Shown here piece by piece: positions 45,439 through 57,731 of a DNA stretch of 64,000 nucleotides. This DNA is from Mucidula mucida (Eukaryota > Basidiomycota > Agaricomycetes > Agaricales > Physalacriaceae). The stretch covers positions 1-64,000 of the forward strand of contig JADNYV010000072.1 of assembly GCA_015501055.1 (NCBI GenBank), given 5' to 3'. The translations under genes and the position numbers were made by a program. Within the stretch, counting starts at the first letter, position 1; every line of letters begins with the position of its first letter. The notes below the pieces were generated by a model. That model saw only the letters and a list, made by a program, of their open reading frames with translations. It was not told where the DNA came from and made no database searches.

Positions 45439-46507
45439 CTATGCGTTACTATGAGCTCTGACAGTCTGAAGACTGCTCCTACACGACTTACCTCAAGTTA
45501 GAGCCAAATGACCTGGGTTGCTCTGAGTCTGGGAGGTAGTCTTAATTCTCGTTGCCCATCGGCATGATGGTCAGGTGGTGGATAGACAGCGGCGATGCCG
45601 ATCATGATGGCAGATCGCCTTTTCCTGCCCGCCACCACCAATCTATGTCAACCTTGAATTGACAGTCACTCTACTAGGGCTGGAAAGTACCCGCTGCTGA
45701 ACACGGGAGCGCGGGGATCAATCACGTTTTTAATCTTATCCAGACGGCAAAAATACGTCTGTCAGGGTGTTCGTTCGGATCACTTGCAAGTGAGTGGAAT
45801 GATTGAAGCTGTTTTCATGCATACGTACGTCTTGAGCGTTTGATCTCGGTTCTCAAGTATACCGTTAAAATAGACGAAGCAAGCTGTCTGAAGACTGCCG
45901 AATTCAGTCATCGATTCACAGCTTGGCGCGATTGTACGTGTTAGCCTCATTGTCAGGTTCGTCGCCTTAGTCTCGTGGCCCAAACGTGGCGCCATTTGTG
46001 TCTGTCACCTTAGGAGGTATCTATTAGCGCTCATGCTTCTGTGTCCTCGATTCTCCTTTTTTTGTGACGCGCAATTTCAGCACCGTCGCGTCTTCGCGTC
46101 TTCTGGCCGCCTTTGTTGATCTAGACGTCGACCCTCAAACACTGGAAAATTACGGTGTACTATTTTTAGACACGCTCTATCTGCTAGAAATGCGATCACA
46201 TGTCAATCTTCTTCTACAACGCCACAAGCGCATGACTTTGACAGCATCTCAATCCACTGCCTGAAGGTACTTCATTGGCGCTGGACGCAATCTTCGCGAA
46301 CAGATATAGACCACCCGCGGCCATGAGGCTGGGCCTTGTGAAAGTGGGGCAGGCTTGAGGCAGCCCTGAAACATCGACTCACTCCACCTATATCACAAAT
46401 TCAAATTTAAAAGCAGCGACCACCCGCCTTTCCTTCTTCCTTCCTCCCATCCACCACCACCACTCCCCACGACCAACACTACACTCTTTTACCCACATTC
46501 TTTAATC
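45439..46507. other. Region without a supported gene
   Basis: No gene recognised. The right end (about 46385-46505) has a pyrimidine-rich leader ahead of the secreted-protein gene, with a possible TATA-like sequence (ctatatcac) near 46388. Confidence 0.4.
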
Positions 46508-47083
46508 ATGCGCTTCTCCGTGTCCATGTTGGTTGCTTTCGCCTTTGTCGGTATGGCTTCGGCCACCTACGACTCCACTGGCAACTATGGCAGCGGTACT
46601 GGAAGCTATGGCAGCGACACTGGCAGCTATGGCGGGGGTTCGGGCAGCTATGGCGGCTCCGGCAATTATGGCGGAGACAGTGGCGGCTACACCCCAGCCA
46701 CGCCCTCCTCCACTCCATACGACGGCTATCAATGCCCCGACTCGGACAAGAACGGCAACTCGTGGGACGAGTCGAAGTGCGACAAGCCTCCCTTCAGCTC
46801 CAGCACAATTGGCTGTTCCTTCCACAACGGCAAGGGAACCGGTCTCACCACATGTGCTTACGATGCCGTTCGTGTTTTCCTTTTCATCGTCAAACGTGTT
46901 TACCTATTCTCTGCATAGACTTCCGGTGACTGCTTGTCCGATGCTGTCGAGTGCCCCGCGAAGGCGCTCTTGTCCAGCGAATACAGGAAGAAGAGGCGCT
47001 CTGCCTTAGCAAGGGCTGCTGCGCCTGCACCTGGCGGCGCCGACTACCACAAGCGTCTCGTTAAAAAGGTGCGGGTATTATGA
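46508..47083 (+). CDS. Small secreted Gly/Ser/Tyr-rich, Cys-containing protein
   Basis: Predicted extracellular protein. MRFSVSMLVAFAFVGMASAT is a clear signal peptide. The mature part begins with imperfect GSYGG/GNYGG repeats (residues about 22-60), a Thr/Pro-rich hinge and a Cys-bearing domain (YQCPDSDKN, SKCDKPPFSSS, IGCSFHNGKG, TTCAYDA). An intron at 46867-46918 joins it to SGDCLSDAVECPAKALLSS, followed by basic sites (RKKRRS) and ADYHKRLVKK. About eight Cys could form disulphides. The end at 47083 is uncertain, because gtgcgg after KK could be another donor. Such Gly-rich secreted proteins in mushrooms may be wall-associated or effector-like; function unknown. Confidence 0.75.
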
Positions 47084-47863
47084 TTACGATTTGCGACCTC
47101 CCTGCTCATACGTGGTTTAGCGCTCTGGCATCTATTAGATTTTAGAGGATTGTTTGCTACACAAATTCCGTTTGCTAGGTAGGTCTATCGACTGCTACTG
47201 TCAATTGCGTGGCAGCTCATCAATGTTAGACGTAGTCCCATCCGCCTTAAACATCGATACGGTGCCCACAGTTGTCCATGGGCATGATATACCTCGATAC
47301 CGTCTCACTACTATCTCCCATCTAATTCACACCATTTCTTTTCGGATTCTCTTGTGTGACTACAACATGGATTACCTCTCTTTGCTTGTTCTTTGAGGTA
47401 ACAAGCAATGCTCGTCAATGTTCAACAAGGTTAGTCTTGGGCTTGCCGGCGTAAAGCAAGGAACATGATGATATATTGATGATATCTTACTCTTCACCGC
47501 GACGGTGCCAGACCAAGGTGTGTTGGTGATACAGCCGTGACAATGAACGAGGCCGATACCTTCATGCGAGGTGTCGCATCATTGCCCGCCTTGTTGACCC
47601 GCTGTGTCGCCGACTATTTCGCTTTTTTTTTCTGGCGATTATGTCGATCGTTAGACGTGGTTGCGCACACTGCCGCCGAACTGTTATACGTCTCTACTGG
47701 ACGCGTACAAAGTACTATCATTTTCCTGGTTATACTAAGAAGCATCGCTTCCCGTAGCGATTGTAACTGTGATTACTCATTTACGAGTCGTGCATTGAAC
47801 GCAAAACGGCTACGCTTCAAGGCATGATTTTTTACATACAGTCATATAAATACCAGTAATCGA
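47084..47863. other. Region without a supported gene
   Basis: Downstream flank of the secreted-protein gene, with no other gene recognised. One small frame at 47537-47827 lacks support. Confidence 0.4.
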
Positions 47864-49545
47864 TTATTGATACAACTCCGCAACGCTGCCACCGCAATCT
47901 ATTGGTAATCGTCGAGGAACATAGTCATACCATACGTCCTTCGGACTGCACATGAAATGATACTGCTTTTGCTCTGTATCAAGCCCCCTGCCGATGTCTA
48001 TGAACGCCACATCCATCCCATCGGCAACAAGGCCATCCATATACTCCAAAATCGTATCACCAGGACCGTATCCTTCACCACACTCCACTTCCACCATCAA
48101 GATGCTCAGCCACGCTCGTCGGGATTCGATCATCGGCTGAAACGCGTCTGCAGTGTAAAATTGCGTCACAGTCAAGCTGTTTTCCTCCCACCCATAGAGG
48201 CGCAGCTCCGTGAGTCCGCGAAGAACATCGCATGATGCGATCCCACACAGCGTGAGGATCTCGCATATCCACCACATCTGGTCGGCTTTAGTGTAGACGG
48301 ACAATGACTGCAAAGTCGATGAACAGGAGCCCAAAATGGAGATCAGGCTGGACCGGTGCAGTTCCATCGTCATGTCATAAACATGTATCGACAATGCCTC
48401 GAGCGAGCAGCCGCTTTCGCGTACCAGGGTATCCACCGTTTCCAGAGTACTATTGACGTTCGACATGTCCCCCCTCGAAGTTATCTGCACGTACAAGTGC
48501 TTCAACGCTGGAAGCCTCATTCTGGATATCCACCGCGGCAACACATCTCCCACCAAAATGAGTTCCCGTAGCGAATGATGCACAAAGGCGTCATACTCCT
48601 CCGGGTCGAAAAAGAACTTGCGCGGCGTAAACCTCAAAATGGCTGTTGTTAGATGGTGTGAAGCCATGACGAGATCGTGTAGATTCTGCTCACTCCGGTT
48701 GATGAGCGAGCACATGTAATGGTGTGCCAAGGCAAGAATGGTACGTGCATCCGTCCGTATACGTTCACCTCCGCCAGCCTCGGGGCACGATGCAGGAAAG
48801 GCACCTCCAGGTCAGGCGGCACTTCGGAGTCGTCATCTGCCACCCCATATTGCAATGTAAACGACTTTAGAAGCGGGAGGTCTACGTCCGGGGGCACGTC
48901 TTCGAAATGCTTGAGCTCTTCCTCAGGGAATGCACCTCCGAAGCTAAAGATTGCTGTTTCCCATCGCGCAGCACTCTTCAAAATGGTTTGGAACTGCGCG
49001 ACACTGTCGGACTCAGCGAAGTGAACGTGGATTGGCCGTTGCAGGGACCGTTCCAGAAGGGTCTGCACATACTCGTCTTTGTCCTCTGGCCAGACGCACA
49101 CAGAAGTCCATAGTGGCGGGTACGCGATTGTGAGATTCCTCCAACGCCGACAGACCTGGCTTAGTCGCCACGGGAGGGCCCTTTGCTCAGCGGGGGTTGC
49201 GCATGATACAAGCGCTACCTCGAAAATAGTCTCGAGAACCTCTACGGGGACCTTGCGAATTACTGATATCGAGGCGTGGTGGAGTTCTAGGGAGCGCGTG
49301 TATTCCTCCTTCAAGATCTCAAGGGCCGAAAATCGACGATTGAGCCGCGCGATCTCCCGTCTGATAGTAAGGAGGTCGTCCGAGAGTGATGCGATAGTTT
49401 GCACGCTGTGGGCCTTTTCGGCGGAGGTGGGAAGGAGCTCATTTCCTAGTCTGAAACGGAGGTGACTGTCGTAAGGGAAGGGGGTGTCTTCGTCTGAGTC
49501 GAGATCGATGGAAGAGAGACATGAGGGACAGAATGTGAGAGTCAT
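47864..49545 (-). CDS. F-box protein with LRR-like region
   Basis: F-box protein of the kind multiplied in Agaricomycetes. MTLTFCPSCLSSIDLDSDED starts a Cys-pair-containing N terminus. A coiled segment (SLSDDLLTIRREIARLNRRF) precedes the F-box (ISVIRKVPVEVLETIFEVAL), then LSQVCRRWRNLTIAYPPLWT and LQRPIHVHFAESDSVAQFQT. The second part (LHDLVMASHHLTTAILRF, LRELILVGDVLPRWISRMRL, LPALKHLYVQITS) lies in another frame. A 56-nt interval (gtacca...gtgag, ending about 48676) would join the parts in phase, or there is a small frameshift near 48722. Expected role: SCF adaptor. Confidence 0.75.
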
Positions 49546-49981
49546 CTAAACCGACATCAATGCTTGTTCTATTCACAAGAACAGACCCGCGAACAGACCT
49601 CTCAGAGGTATTGGGTTACGTCCACTAAGGCGGGACACAAATATCGGTAGGCAGAACGTTGTGGAATGCAACGGTACTTGCTGTGTTGAAGTCGGTGATA
49701 AAGAAGCGACACAGTTAGACGCTCGAGATCCACCATGCCGTTAACATGCTGTCGAGCGCCTAAAATGATTGGTTCCTGATAGTCAAAAACTATCTTAAAT
49801 GAAATCGTTATCGAACGAGTTTAGTATTCATAGTTAGTTTTCTAGGCGCTCAGAAAAAATATGTACTGTTACCTGGAAAAGTTGATGATGGAACGCACCA
49901 GGCAAGAGTCGCATTTAGAGAAGGTGGTACATCTGGAGATGCCAGAATTCATGTTGGTATGATAACGGGAAAGGGCTGTCA
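49546..49981. other. Intergenic region
   Basis: No gene seen between the F-box gene and the tRNA gene. Confidence 0.4.
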
Positions 49982-50055
49982 GGGTCGATGGCGTAGTTGG
50001 TTATCGCATCTGTCTAACACACAGAAGGTCCTCAGTTCGAGCCTGGGTCGACTCA
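49982..50055 (+). tRNA. tRNA-Val (AAC)
   Basis: A 74-nt intronless tRNA. The acceptor stem GGGTCGA pairs with TCGACTC (one G-U pair), the D arm has GCG/CGC with an AGTTGGTTAT loop, the anticodon stem TCTGT/ACAGA encloses CTAACAC with anticodon AAC, and the T arm CTCAG/CTGGG encloses TTCGAGC. The discriminator base is A, and TTTT follows three bases later as an RNA polymerase III terminator. The loop contains the internal B box (GTTCGAGCC) needed for transcription. Confidence 0.93.
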
Positions 50056-51190
50056 ACCTTTTGCTGAGGGTGGCGGAGGCCGCTGGACGTTGTTTAAACA
50101 GCAGCTTTTAACGCCTGGCGAGTCAGAGTGAGACTAATAGCCTAGCTTGCAAGTTGCTATTCTTGTCGAGATTGTTTATCAGTAGATTTTCCCGAACGAC
50201 TACAGTGCGGGGAGCAATGAGCATCACTGTGGTGAGAATGAATCGATTGCATTGATACACCCTTAAGAATACCATTAGCAATAGAACGACTCGTTTCGCC
50301 AGTGGCGGAAATGACTAGATAGTGTATCGCTGCCTATTCCGTATGAGCAAGGTTCTCTTCTAGCCCCACCATGAAGAGTTGCGGGATAGCTGTTTTGCTA
50401 GCAGTTGAATTGATCTGGTGCACCTAGAAGATATCCTCAGACACTATGCTAGTCAAAACGAGTTAATCGAATGAAGATAACTTTGAAGTTTGAACACAAC
50501 CTTAAAAGGTTGCAACTATCTTAAGAATGAAAATCTTCGAAGAATGAAGAACGTTCTGCCCCAATCAGACTAGACTGATGCTTACGCGCACTAGCGCAAG
50601 TCCATTCTCGGGGAGGTTGAAGCGCCTGAGTTACAGTGAGTGACAAAATGAAGTTTCTGGCACGAGATAAACACGATCTCCGGGTTTGGTTATAGTCGGG
50701 CAACTTTGATAGTGCCTAGGTAAGGCGGGACAACATGAAGAAGGACGGCGCACTAGTATAATGATTAGAAGGCGCATCATGCCAACGAAACATCGAAGGA
50801 GCAAGAAGAGTATCAGACGTTCGCAACACGAAGCGTCTTATTCTCCGACCACTCGATCGCAAGCCTATAGTGTGGCTATTGAACTGACTAATACACTCGG
50901 TGGCTCCTTTCCTTAGGCCAACCTCAGCCTGCAGCCTGCCACTACAACTGCCAAAACTCTACCGCTACGGAGGTTAACTTCCGTCGTATGACTGCCAAGC
51001 GGCCCGTTGACTCAGCAGAATTTCGAAAGGAGGTACGTTCAGCTTAGCGACTGGTTGACTAGTCACACGCTAGAATACTTTGTGGCAGGACAGTCGCTTC
51101 TCAGACGAGGATTCTCTCACGAAAAAAACGGCTTGTTATCCTTATAAAAAGAGCTGGGCACAATGTCCTGCACTGACGCATTGAGTTGCA
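50056..51190. other. Intergenic region upstream of the P450
   Basis: No gene recognised in about 1.1 kb. It ends with a TATA-like TATAAAAA at 51143-51150, 41 bases before the P450 start codon, which is a plausible core promoter. Confidence 0.45.
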
Positions 51191-53452
51191 ATGCACCCTG
51201 CTGTCATCGCTGCTCTTCTCGCGACTCTGGTGGTCGTTCTCGTGAATAGCTTCAGACGTAGACGTTCTATCATTTCGCTTCTCCCTGGGCCGCCCTCGCC
51301 GTCATGGCTCATTGGTACGGCTTTCATAGTCGATCTGGAAGTTATCTGACATCCATGAAAAGGCCACGAAGGAGTGCTGATGACAGAAGACCAAGTCGGC
51401 GACGTCGTCTTTCCTTGGTTTCGTGAATATGGCGCCACTTTTCGCATTAAAGGCTGCCTTGGTGTATGCTCGCTCTTACGCGTCATCTGTAATTTAGCCT
51501 TACGTTTGTTTTGTAGGAGGACCGACTTATGATGGCAGACGCGAAAGGCCTGCAGCACATTTTTCACACGTCGGGATATCGTTACCCTAAGTCAGGCGAT
51601 GTCGTACATGGCTCCATGGAGATCACGGGGAATGGTCTTGTCACTGTCGGAGGTACCGTTTTATTCTCACAATGACCATATAGGACTCCCCTCTGATTGT
51701 TCGTGATGTGCAGGCGATGCACACAAGCGACAGCGAAAAGTGATGAATCCCGCGTTTTCTGCAGGCCAGTTGCGCACGTTTTCGGCGCTTTTCCAGAGGT
51801 TGTCGGAAAAGGTTGGTGGTTTCCGGTGTATTTCCGGAATTCAGTAGGTGACGTGAAATATTGACAGCTTACTCGTCGTATGGTTGGTATCGTGAAGGAG
51901 AGAGGTCAGATCGTGAACGTCCATGTGTGGCTTGGTCGAGTGACCTTGGACGCTATCGGTGAAAGTATGTTCGCGCTGTAAGGGCCTAGCTGGTTCTTAC
52001 TCCTCACAGGTGCTTTTGGGTTCAAATTTGGTGCTATTGAGGACGAAACTAACGACTTGGCATATCAATTGAATCATCTTTTGTACGTCTTCCTTATACG
52101 TACCTTTACAGATTTCTGAAAGACGGCGTAGCGATGACTCTGTTGTTCGGCGCGAGAAGGACTTTCTACATGGCGCTATGTGGCGACGTCTTCCCGGATG
52201 GTTTATGAATCTTATTCATAAGCCAACAAAGAGTCGACGCGGTTCTTGAGATTCAGGACTACGTCCAAGGACGTTGCACGCCAAGTTTTGGGGACGACAC
52301 ACGCACAGGAGCTGTTGGCAGATACGGATTCGATGAATGGGAAGGATATTCTGAGCATCCTTAGTGAGCCGTCACTGTTTTCCAAGTGCTAATATGTTGA
52401 TCGCTCATATAGCTCGCGCCAACGGAGAAGAGGAAGAGAAGCACAGACTGGACGAAGATGAAGTTCTCTCTCAAATGGTGTAGGTGATCTGAATTACTGG
52501 TTCCTTATCTTATAAAATTTTAGGACGTTGATTCTGGCTGGCCACGAAACGTCAGCTTCAACTCTGACGTGGATTTTATACGAACTCAGTCGGCATCCCG
52601 AACATCAAGAACGGATTCGGGAAGAAGTTGCCGCCATCCGTGACCGCATCGGAGAGTCAGGTCGGCTCACTCCCCAGGACTACGACAATATGGCCTTTGT
52701 GAACGCTGTCATCAAGGTGATGTTATATCCAGTCTAGTGTAAATGCGACTGAGATTTGGCTCCAGGAAGGACTACGTCTGCACCCCATAGTGATTTTTCT
52801 GAGCCGGGAGGCAGAACAAGATGATATCATCCCCCTCTCTGAGCCGATTGTCACGAAAACTGGTGTGAAAATGACTCAAATACCTGTGGAGAAAGGGCAG
52901 GGCGTTCACGCTTCAATCGCGTATTACAACAGGTATGAATGTTGCGCTCCTTCGTGGAACGTTCTAAGAAACCGCCAGGAATCCGGCTGTCTGGGGAAAC
53001 GACGCCGAAGAGTGGAATCCGGAACGCTTCTTGGAGGCGCGCACCGGAGACAACGTGCCTCTTGGTGTATTTTCGAACCTGTGAGTAATCTATATAGTTG
53101 TGGTATACTGATGCTGATGTATGTCGACATGCTAGAATGACTTTCAGTGTGTTCTATTCTGAACTTCATCTATCCTCCTTGGCTGATAATCACAGGTGCC
53201 GGACTTCGTGGTTGTATTGGCTGGCGGTTCGCGTAAGTGAATACTCATGAAAGCCGATGGTATATGCTGATATTCCATGAAAGTGTGATGGAGATGCAAA
53301 CGATTTTGACAGAGTTCATTGAAAACTTCAAAGTGGCGTTCCCCGACGACGGTACAGAGATCAGAAGAGCTTCTGCAGGGCTTATGTTGCCTATTGTCCG
53401 AGGCAAGGAAAATCTTGGTACGCAAATGCCTTTGCATATCACCCCGTTATAA
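51191..53452 (+). CDS. Cytochrome P450 monooxygenase with a possible frameshift
   Basis: Membrane-bound P450. MHPAVIAALLATLVVVLVNS is the N-terminal anchor, followed by the proline-rich hinge LLPGPPSPSWLIG. Exons then give FPWFREYGATFRIKGCLG, GDAHKRQRKVMNPAFSAGQL (C-helix), VHVWLGRVTLDAIGES and AFGFKFGAIEDETNDLAYQL. The I helix reads MILAGHETSASTLTWILYEL with the oxygen-binding AGHETS; the K helix (ExxR, GLRLHP) and NPAVWGNDAEEWNPERFL follow. A tiny exon (AATGACTTTCA near 53136) restores NLMTFSAGLRGCIGWRFA, with Cys as heme ligand. It ends QMPLHITPL at 53452. The frame breaks at about 52225-52231 (HKPTKS against KESTRFLRFRTTSKDVARQV), as if one A were missing from ACAAAAGAG. The second P450 at 58618-60904 is a close relative. 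Confidence 0.85.
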
Positions 53453-55472
53453 GCCTAGGACGCTTGGTCTTCCTGAATGTACTTTGGTATTGTGTAATAT
53501 TATCTGTTTTTCATGTACTGTAGGTGATCGATTTATGTGTGGCGGCATTACAGGCCGACGTCTGCCGACGTCGTCACTGATGTCATGCATGACAAGTGTC
53601 ATGGCCTCCCTTTCTTCTCTACCACGACGACCTCAACGCGTCGTCAGCGCTCAGCGCCCATCCTCAATACATTCATCATTTGACTGCTGTACGCGTGGCG
53701 ATACTAATGCGGCGCTTATACAGTATGTCGCCGCCTTTTCAGTGACAGGAACGTTGACGTTTGATCTTAGATTTTCTTTATATTCAACCTGCTTGGCCGC
53801 CTTGTAGTCATTTTCAATTTATTTACGAACAGCCATCGTTGCTGTATCTACAGTTCACCGGCTCTGCTCTCGAATGAACGTCTAAGCGTACAGCCATCTC
53901 GGAACAACTCCGATCGGATTGGCACTACCTGTCAGCTTTAACTGCACTTTCGAGCGGCTCATGCGAACATAGGCGCCAAGGAAGACCCCTCGCCGCCGTG
54001 CACCACCTTGTAATTCCGCCTTCTTGATTCTGATGACTTCCAACCTAGGCCATTACCGATCGCCTTCACAGAAGACATCTTTGGACGCTTTGCCTCACGT
54101 ACAACGCCGCCATGTTCTACGCCACAGATCTCCGAGAAGAGTCTAGACCGGACATTGTACGCATATATTCGTTTTCCCTCCTGGGTGTAATTGTCAAGAG
54201 GTGTAAAGTGCTTTCTAAGATTCTACTATTTATACGCATTAAAAAGGTTTCCCGTTATTCATATACAGGTTACTAGCTGTTACGAAGCAAAGTACTCGAG
54301 CGGTTCGCAGATTTTGGAGATATGATGCGAGAAGCCTTTATTTCTGATTTCGCTACTCGCCAATGACTGGTCAGTACCGGGCGGATCTTATTGAATTATT
54401 TTTCTGCCAGTGCCGATTGTCACGAGAACGCCACAGGAAGGCTCGACCTAATGCAGTATCCCTTCTCCCGATTGTCTCACTGATCGGAGGATTCCTTAGT
54501 GGTCAGGAGCAAGAATAGCGCGAGGCTTTGCCCAATAGCGAACGTGTGGCTATATCATGGTTTGCCGAAAACTTCCAGAATTAAAGATACTTCTCAACGA
54601 CGCGCGATTCGGAAAGCTCCCCCTGCGCATAAGGCTTAATAAAGGCTGCTCGCGAAGTGCCCACTGATTGGTCTGCCGCGACAGCTTGATTCATATACGC
54701 CGTGTGGCCGAGGCCAGTCGGCGCTTGAGATAATGATTGAGATGGCAATGCTGGTTACGATCTGTTCACATAACGTTAGTACTTACAACTTCAACACCGC
54801 CCAGCTGTATTGATACGCAGCTCAACAGTCGCATCACAACATGATAGATTCCTCGGCAAGGAACCCGTGCGCTAATAATGCGTTACAAAGTAAGCGTACC
54901 TTTTCCTGCGCACCTGGGGCTGCAATCTTACTCGTCGACGTCAACAGTGGGTAGGCAGCCTCAAGTCTCGACCGGACCAATCACTGCGGCGAGCGGTGTG
55001 GATAGGTAATCACTGATCCGAGTTCGCCAAACGCCTCGGATTGGCTCAAAAATCGGGGAGCGAATGAGAGGCTGCTGCGATATGACTGGACGAGAGGGTA
55101 GGAATTGTTGTTAACCGTCACGTACACTAATTGGACACGTCTAGATGTTGCCTGAGGAAATAATGGACGTGTAGAACGACAAGCAGCGCATTCCACAGCT
55201 TGTAGAGGGAGCAACAGCTAAAGACCGAGAAACGTAGCCAGAGCCGTCTCGATTCGGTGCTATCATTGCAAAAAACAAATAGGTAGGCGGGCCAAAAGAG
55301 TCTGGAGATGATGTAACGTGGGGGAAAACAGGAAAGTGATCGGAGCCTGATCCTGGATCCAGACCGCGTCAGTCTGGACCAAGATTGGATACCATCCTGA
55401 GCGGCTCGAATAAAAGCCCAGTCGACCTGGGCGCATGGCCCACTTTTACCGCCCGCTCGTTTCACCAGCAAA
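53453..55472. other. Region without a supported gene
   Basis: Two kilobases without a convincing gene. A TATA-like motif or pyrimidine tract before the ETT1-like gene was not clear. Frames on the minus strand at 55127-55699 run opposite to the real gene and lack any domain. Confidence 0.4.
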
Positions 55473-57219
55473 ATGCCCATCCCCTCGTCGCCGACGACGT
55501 TGGCAGCGACACACAGCATAAAACGCGCTCGTCCAAAGGGGCTATGGAAGGCCCGCGCTATTCTCTCGGCGCCACGTTGTGTTGTCCCCGATAGGAAGCG
55601 AGCGGATTCGGACACAGACCACGACCACGACTTTGACGAATTCGAGAGCATCTCATCGTCGCATTCCAGTCGCAAACGTAAACGGCGGAACTCATTCACG
55701 AGTACCGCCAGTAGTGACGACGACGCGGAGGAGGTTTTCCAGTGGGACTTTGCACGCCGGCAGACGTGCCGTTTAGACCATCAGCTCCCGGAACGCGAAA
55801 GTGGTTGGACGAGACGGCAGCGCATTATGGATACGACATCTACAGCGTTTGTAGGATCGCAAACAGAGTTAAAAACGGGTTGTGATCTGGAGGATTGGAT
55901 GGATTTGAAGGATCTCTTCGCCAAGGCGGCTGAACAATATGAGATTGGAGGTCCAAACGATGCGCTGCCTTTGCTTCGTGGTGTCGTACACGAGTGCCAT
56001 TCCTTCCTGAACTTCTATGATGATCCCTCCGTACTCTTTTCTGGTCCCCGAGAATCCCCTTGTAACCCTCATTTGTCGACTCCCGCAGAGGAACGACCAA
56101 AACCTGACTGGCAGGAGACGGCAAAGCACAGATGGTAAGTCCAAACTTCGCATTATATTGGTCTAATCTAACGCCGTCTACAGTACTTGCGTCGAACTAC
56201 CGACTGCTTTTCATGCTATACTTGGTACTGCTCTTTTTCTATTCGGCAACCTCATCGATCAAGATCCATGTCTTGCTCTCCCTGGAGAGCCAGAATCACC
56301 AATTCCCTACTGGCTTGCGGCACTCGACGTCTTCGAGACGGGCGAGAACCTTCCCAGCCGGGTGTATGGCACTGGGTGTGATGCACCGGAAGACTGGCGG
56401 ATGGCCATCGTGTGGGGCCGCACGCTGGTTGCGCTCGGGGACGCGACCATCTCTCAATTCCGAGACGATCCGAAATGCGTTGCGGCCTTCTGTGCTGATG
56501 AGCAGCCGTGGCCTTCAGAGTCACCGTTCGCCGCCATCGCACTTCGTCGTCCAGCACTCACACGTCGCATGTTGCTCTCCAAAGCGACACCTAATGACCT
56601 TATGGTGCTCGCCATGGACCAGTTCTCTCGCGGTATATTCCACATGCCTCATCCGCAGCATATTTCGCGTCCTCATTCCTCTGCGGACGTGACCATGAAA
56701 CCCCCGTCAGCATCCGCATCTTCGCTCGAGGCCTTCAGCCGCCCTAAGGAGCTGTACACTATCGCATCGGAGGTCATGCTACTGTCGGAGAAGCTTCCGC
56801 ACGCATCAGAACGACAGTTCTGGGCTTCATGGGCAGACTCCGTTCTCAACCAGATGAAGATGGAGGCGGACATGAACGCATGGAGAGGTATCATTAGTCG
56901 GGCGCGAGGCAAATGTTGGTTGATTGCGGGCACGGCGTGCGCGGACGAGCTTGAGGAGAAGCTGCAGCAGGGCGAAGAGGATGTCCTCGACTCGGAAGAT
57001 GCGGAGGATTCGAGAATCGACTTGGGGAAGGCGATCGAATTTTTAGAGAAAGGGAGGAGCGATGACCGGGAAGAGGACGAGGAGCGCCGAAAACAGCTTG
57101 CGGAGGCGCTCGCGACACTCGGAAATCTGACTGTTGACGAGGAGCTACGAGAGGCCTTGTACCGACGCAGTGAGGAGGAGGGCGGCTTGAGTCTTGATCT
57201 TATGGACGTCGATGAGTAG
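55473..57219 (+). CDS. Enhancer of translation termination 1 (ETT1)-like protein
   Basis: Nuclear protein of the ETT1 type, which supports stop-codon recognition in yeast. The likely start is MPIPSSPTTLAATHSIKRAR, with basic Ser/Arg stretches (SSHSSRKRKRRNSF). The conserved part begins TAFVGSQTELKTGCDLEDWM and DLKDLFAKAAEQYEIGGPND, then LPLLRGVVHECHSFL. After an intron at 56135-56183 it continues CVELPTAFHAILGTALFLFG, DVFETGENLPSR and DAPEDWRMAIVWGRTLVALG. The C-terminal part is helical and acidic (EEKLQQGEEDVLDSEDAEDS, ending LSLDLMDVDE). Length, about 565 residues, is usual for the family. It lies between two P450 genes but has no obvious functional link to them. Confidence 0.8.
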
Positions 57220-57374
57220 CTGCCTCTTTTCGTTTATTGATTCTTATCGCTTTCACTTACATCCATCCCCACTTGTTGTTGTTCCAATTCTGCATATACC
57301 ATCCAAGACTACTGTAGATTATTATATCACACATACTGTATCTATACACACTTGCATTATTATCATTACCCATC

Positions 57375-57731
57375 TTGCTTTCTGTTACTCTGAGCGTTAG
57401 AATCTTCGAGCGTAACAGGCTTGTTCCTGAACTCGGTACACTTTCATTTCCAGGTGCAGAGTTGTTGAAAGTCTGGTCTGCGCATCCAGACTTGGCCAAA
57501 TTCTTGTCCTACAAATCCGAAACAAACCCTGCATCGGTCGAGAGTGTGTGCGCGTTTTTAGCTGCGTGCCGTGCGAAATACGTGCACGGTGTGGCTTCTT
57601 TCTTACCAGTGCCTCTACACATACGTCATGTGTGGTACACAGCACGGTCGAGAGAGGTCGAGGCGGAGTGGCCAGATGCGGAAGAGCCAATGGCGGGGAT
57701 GGTGGATTGCCGACGAGCCAATGGTGAATGA
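57375..57731 (+). CDS. Possible short hypothetical protein
   Basis: A 118-codon frame just downstream of the ETT1-like gene. It has balanced composition and no recognised domain (LSFPGAELLKVWSAHPDLAK, SVESVCAFLAACRAKY). There is no splice or promoter evidence; it may be a terminal gene remnant or chance frame. Confidence 0.25.
   Translation: MLSVTLSVRIFERNRLVPELGTLSFPGAELLKVWSAHPDLAKFLSYKSETNPASVESVCAFLAACRAKYVHGVASFLPVPLHIRHVWYTARSREVEAEWPDAEEPMAGMVDCRRANGE

Noticed and set aside
54690..54770. tRNA-like segment (gtggccgaggccagtcggcg)
   Set aside because: The arms do not fold into a cloverleaf and no T arm with a B box follows.
55127..55699. 190-codon frame on the minus strand
   Set aside because: It overlaps the 5' part of the ETT1-like gene on the other strand and has no domain.
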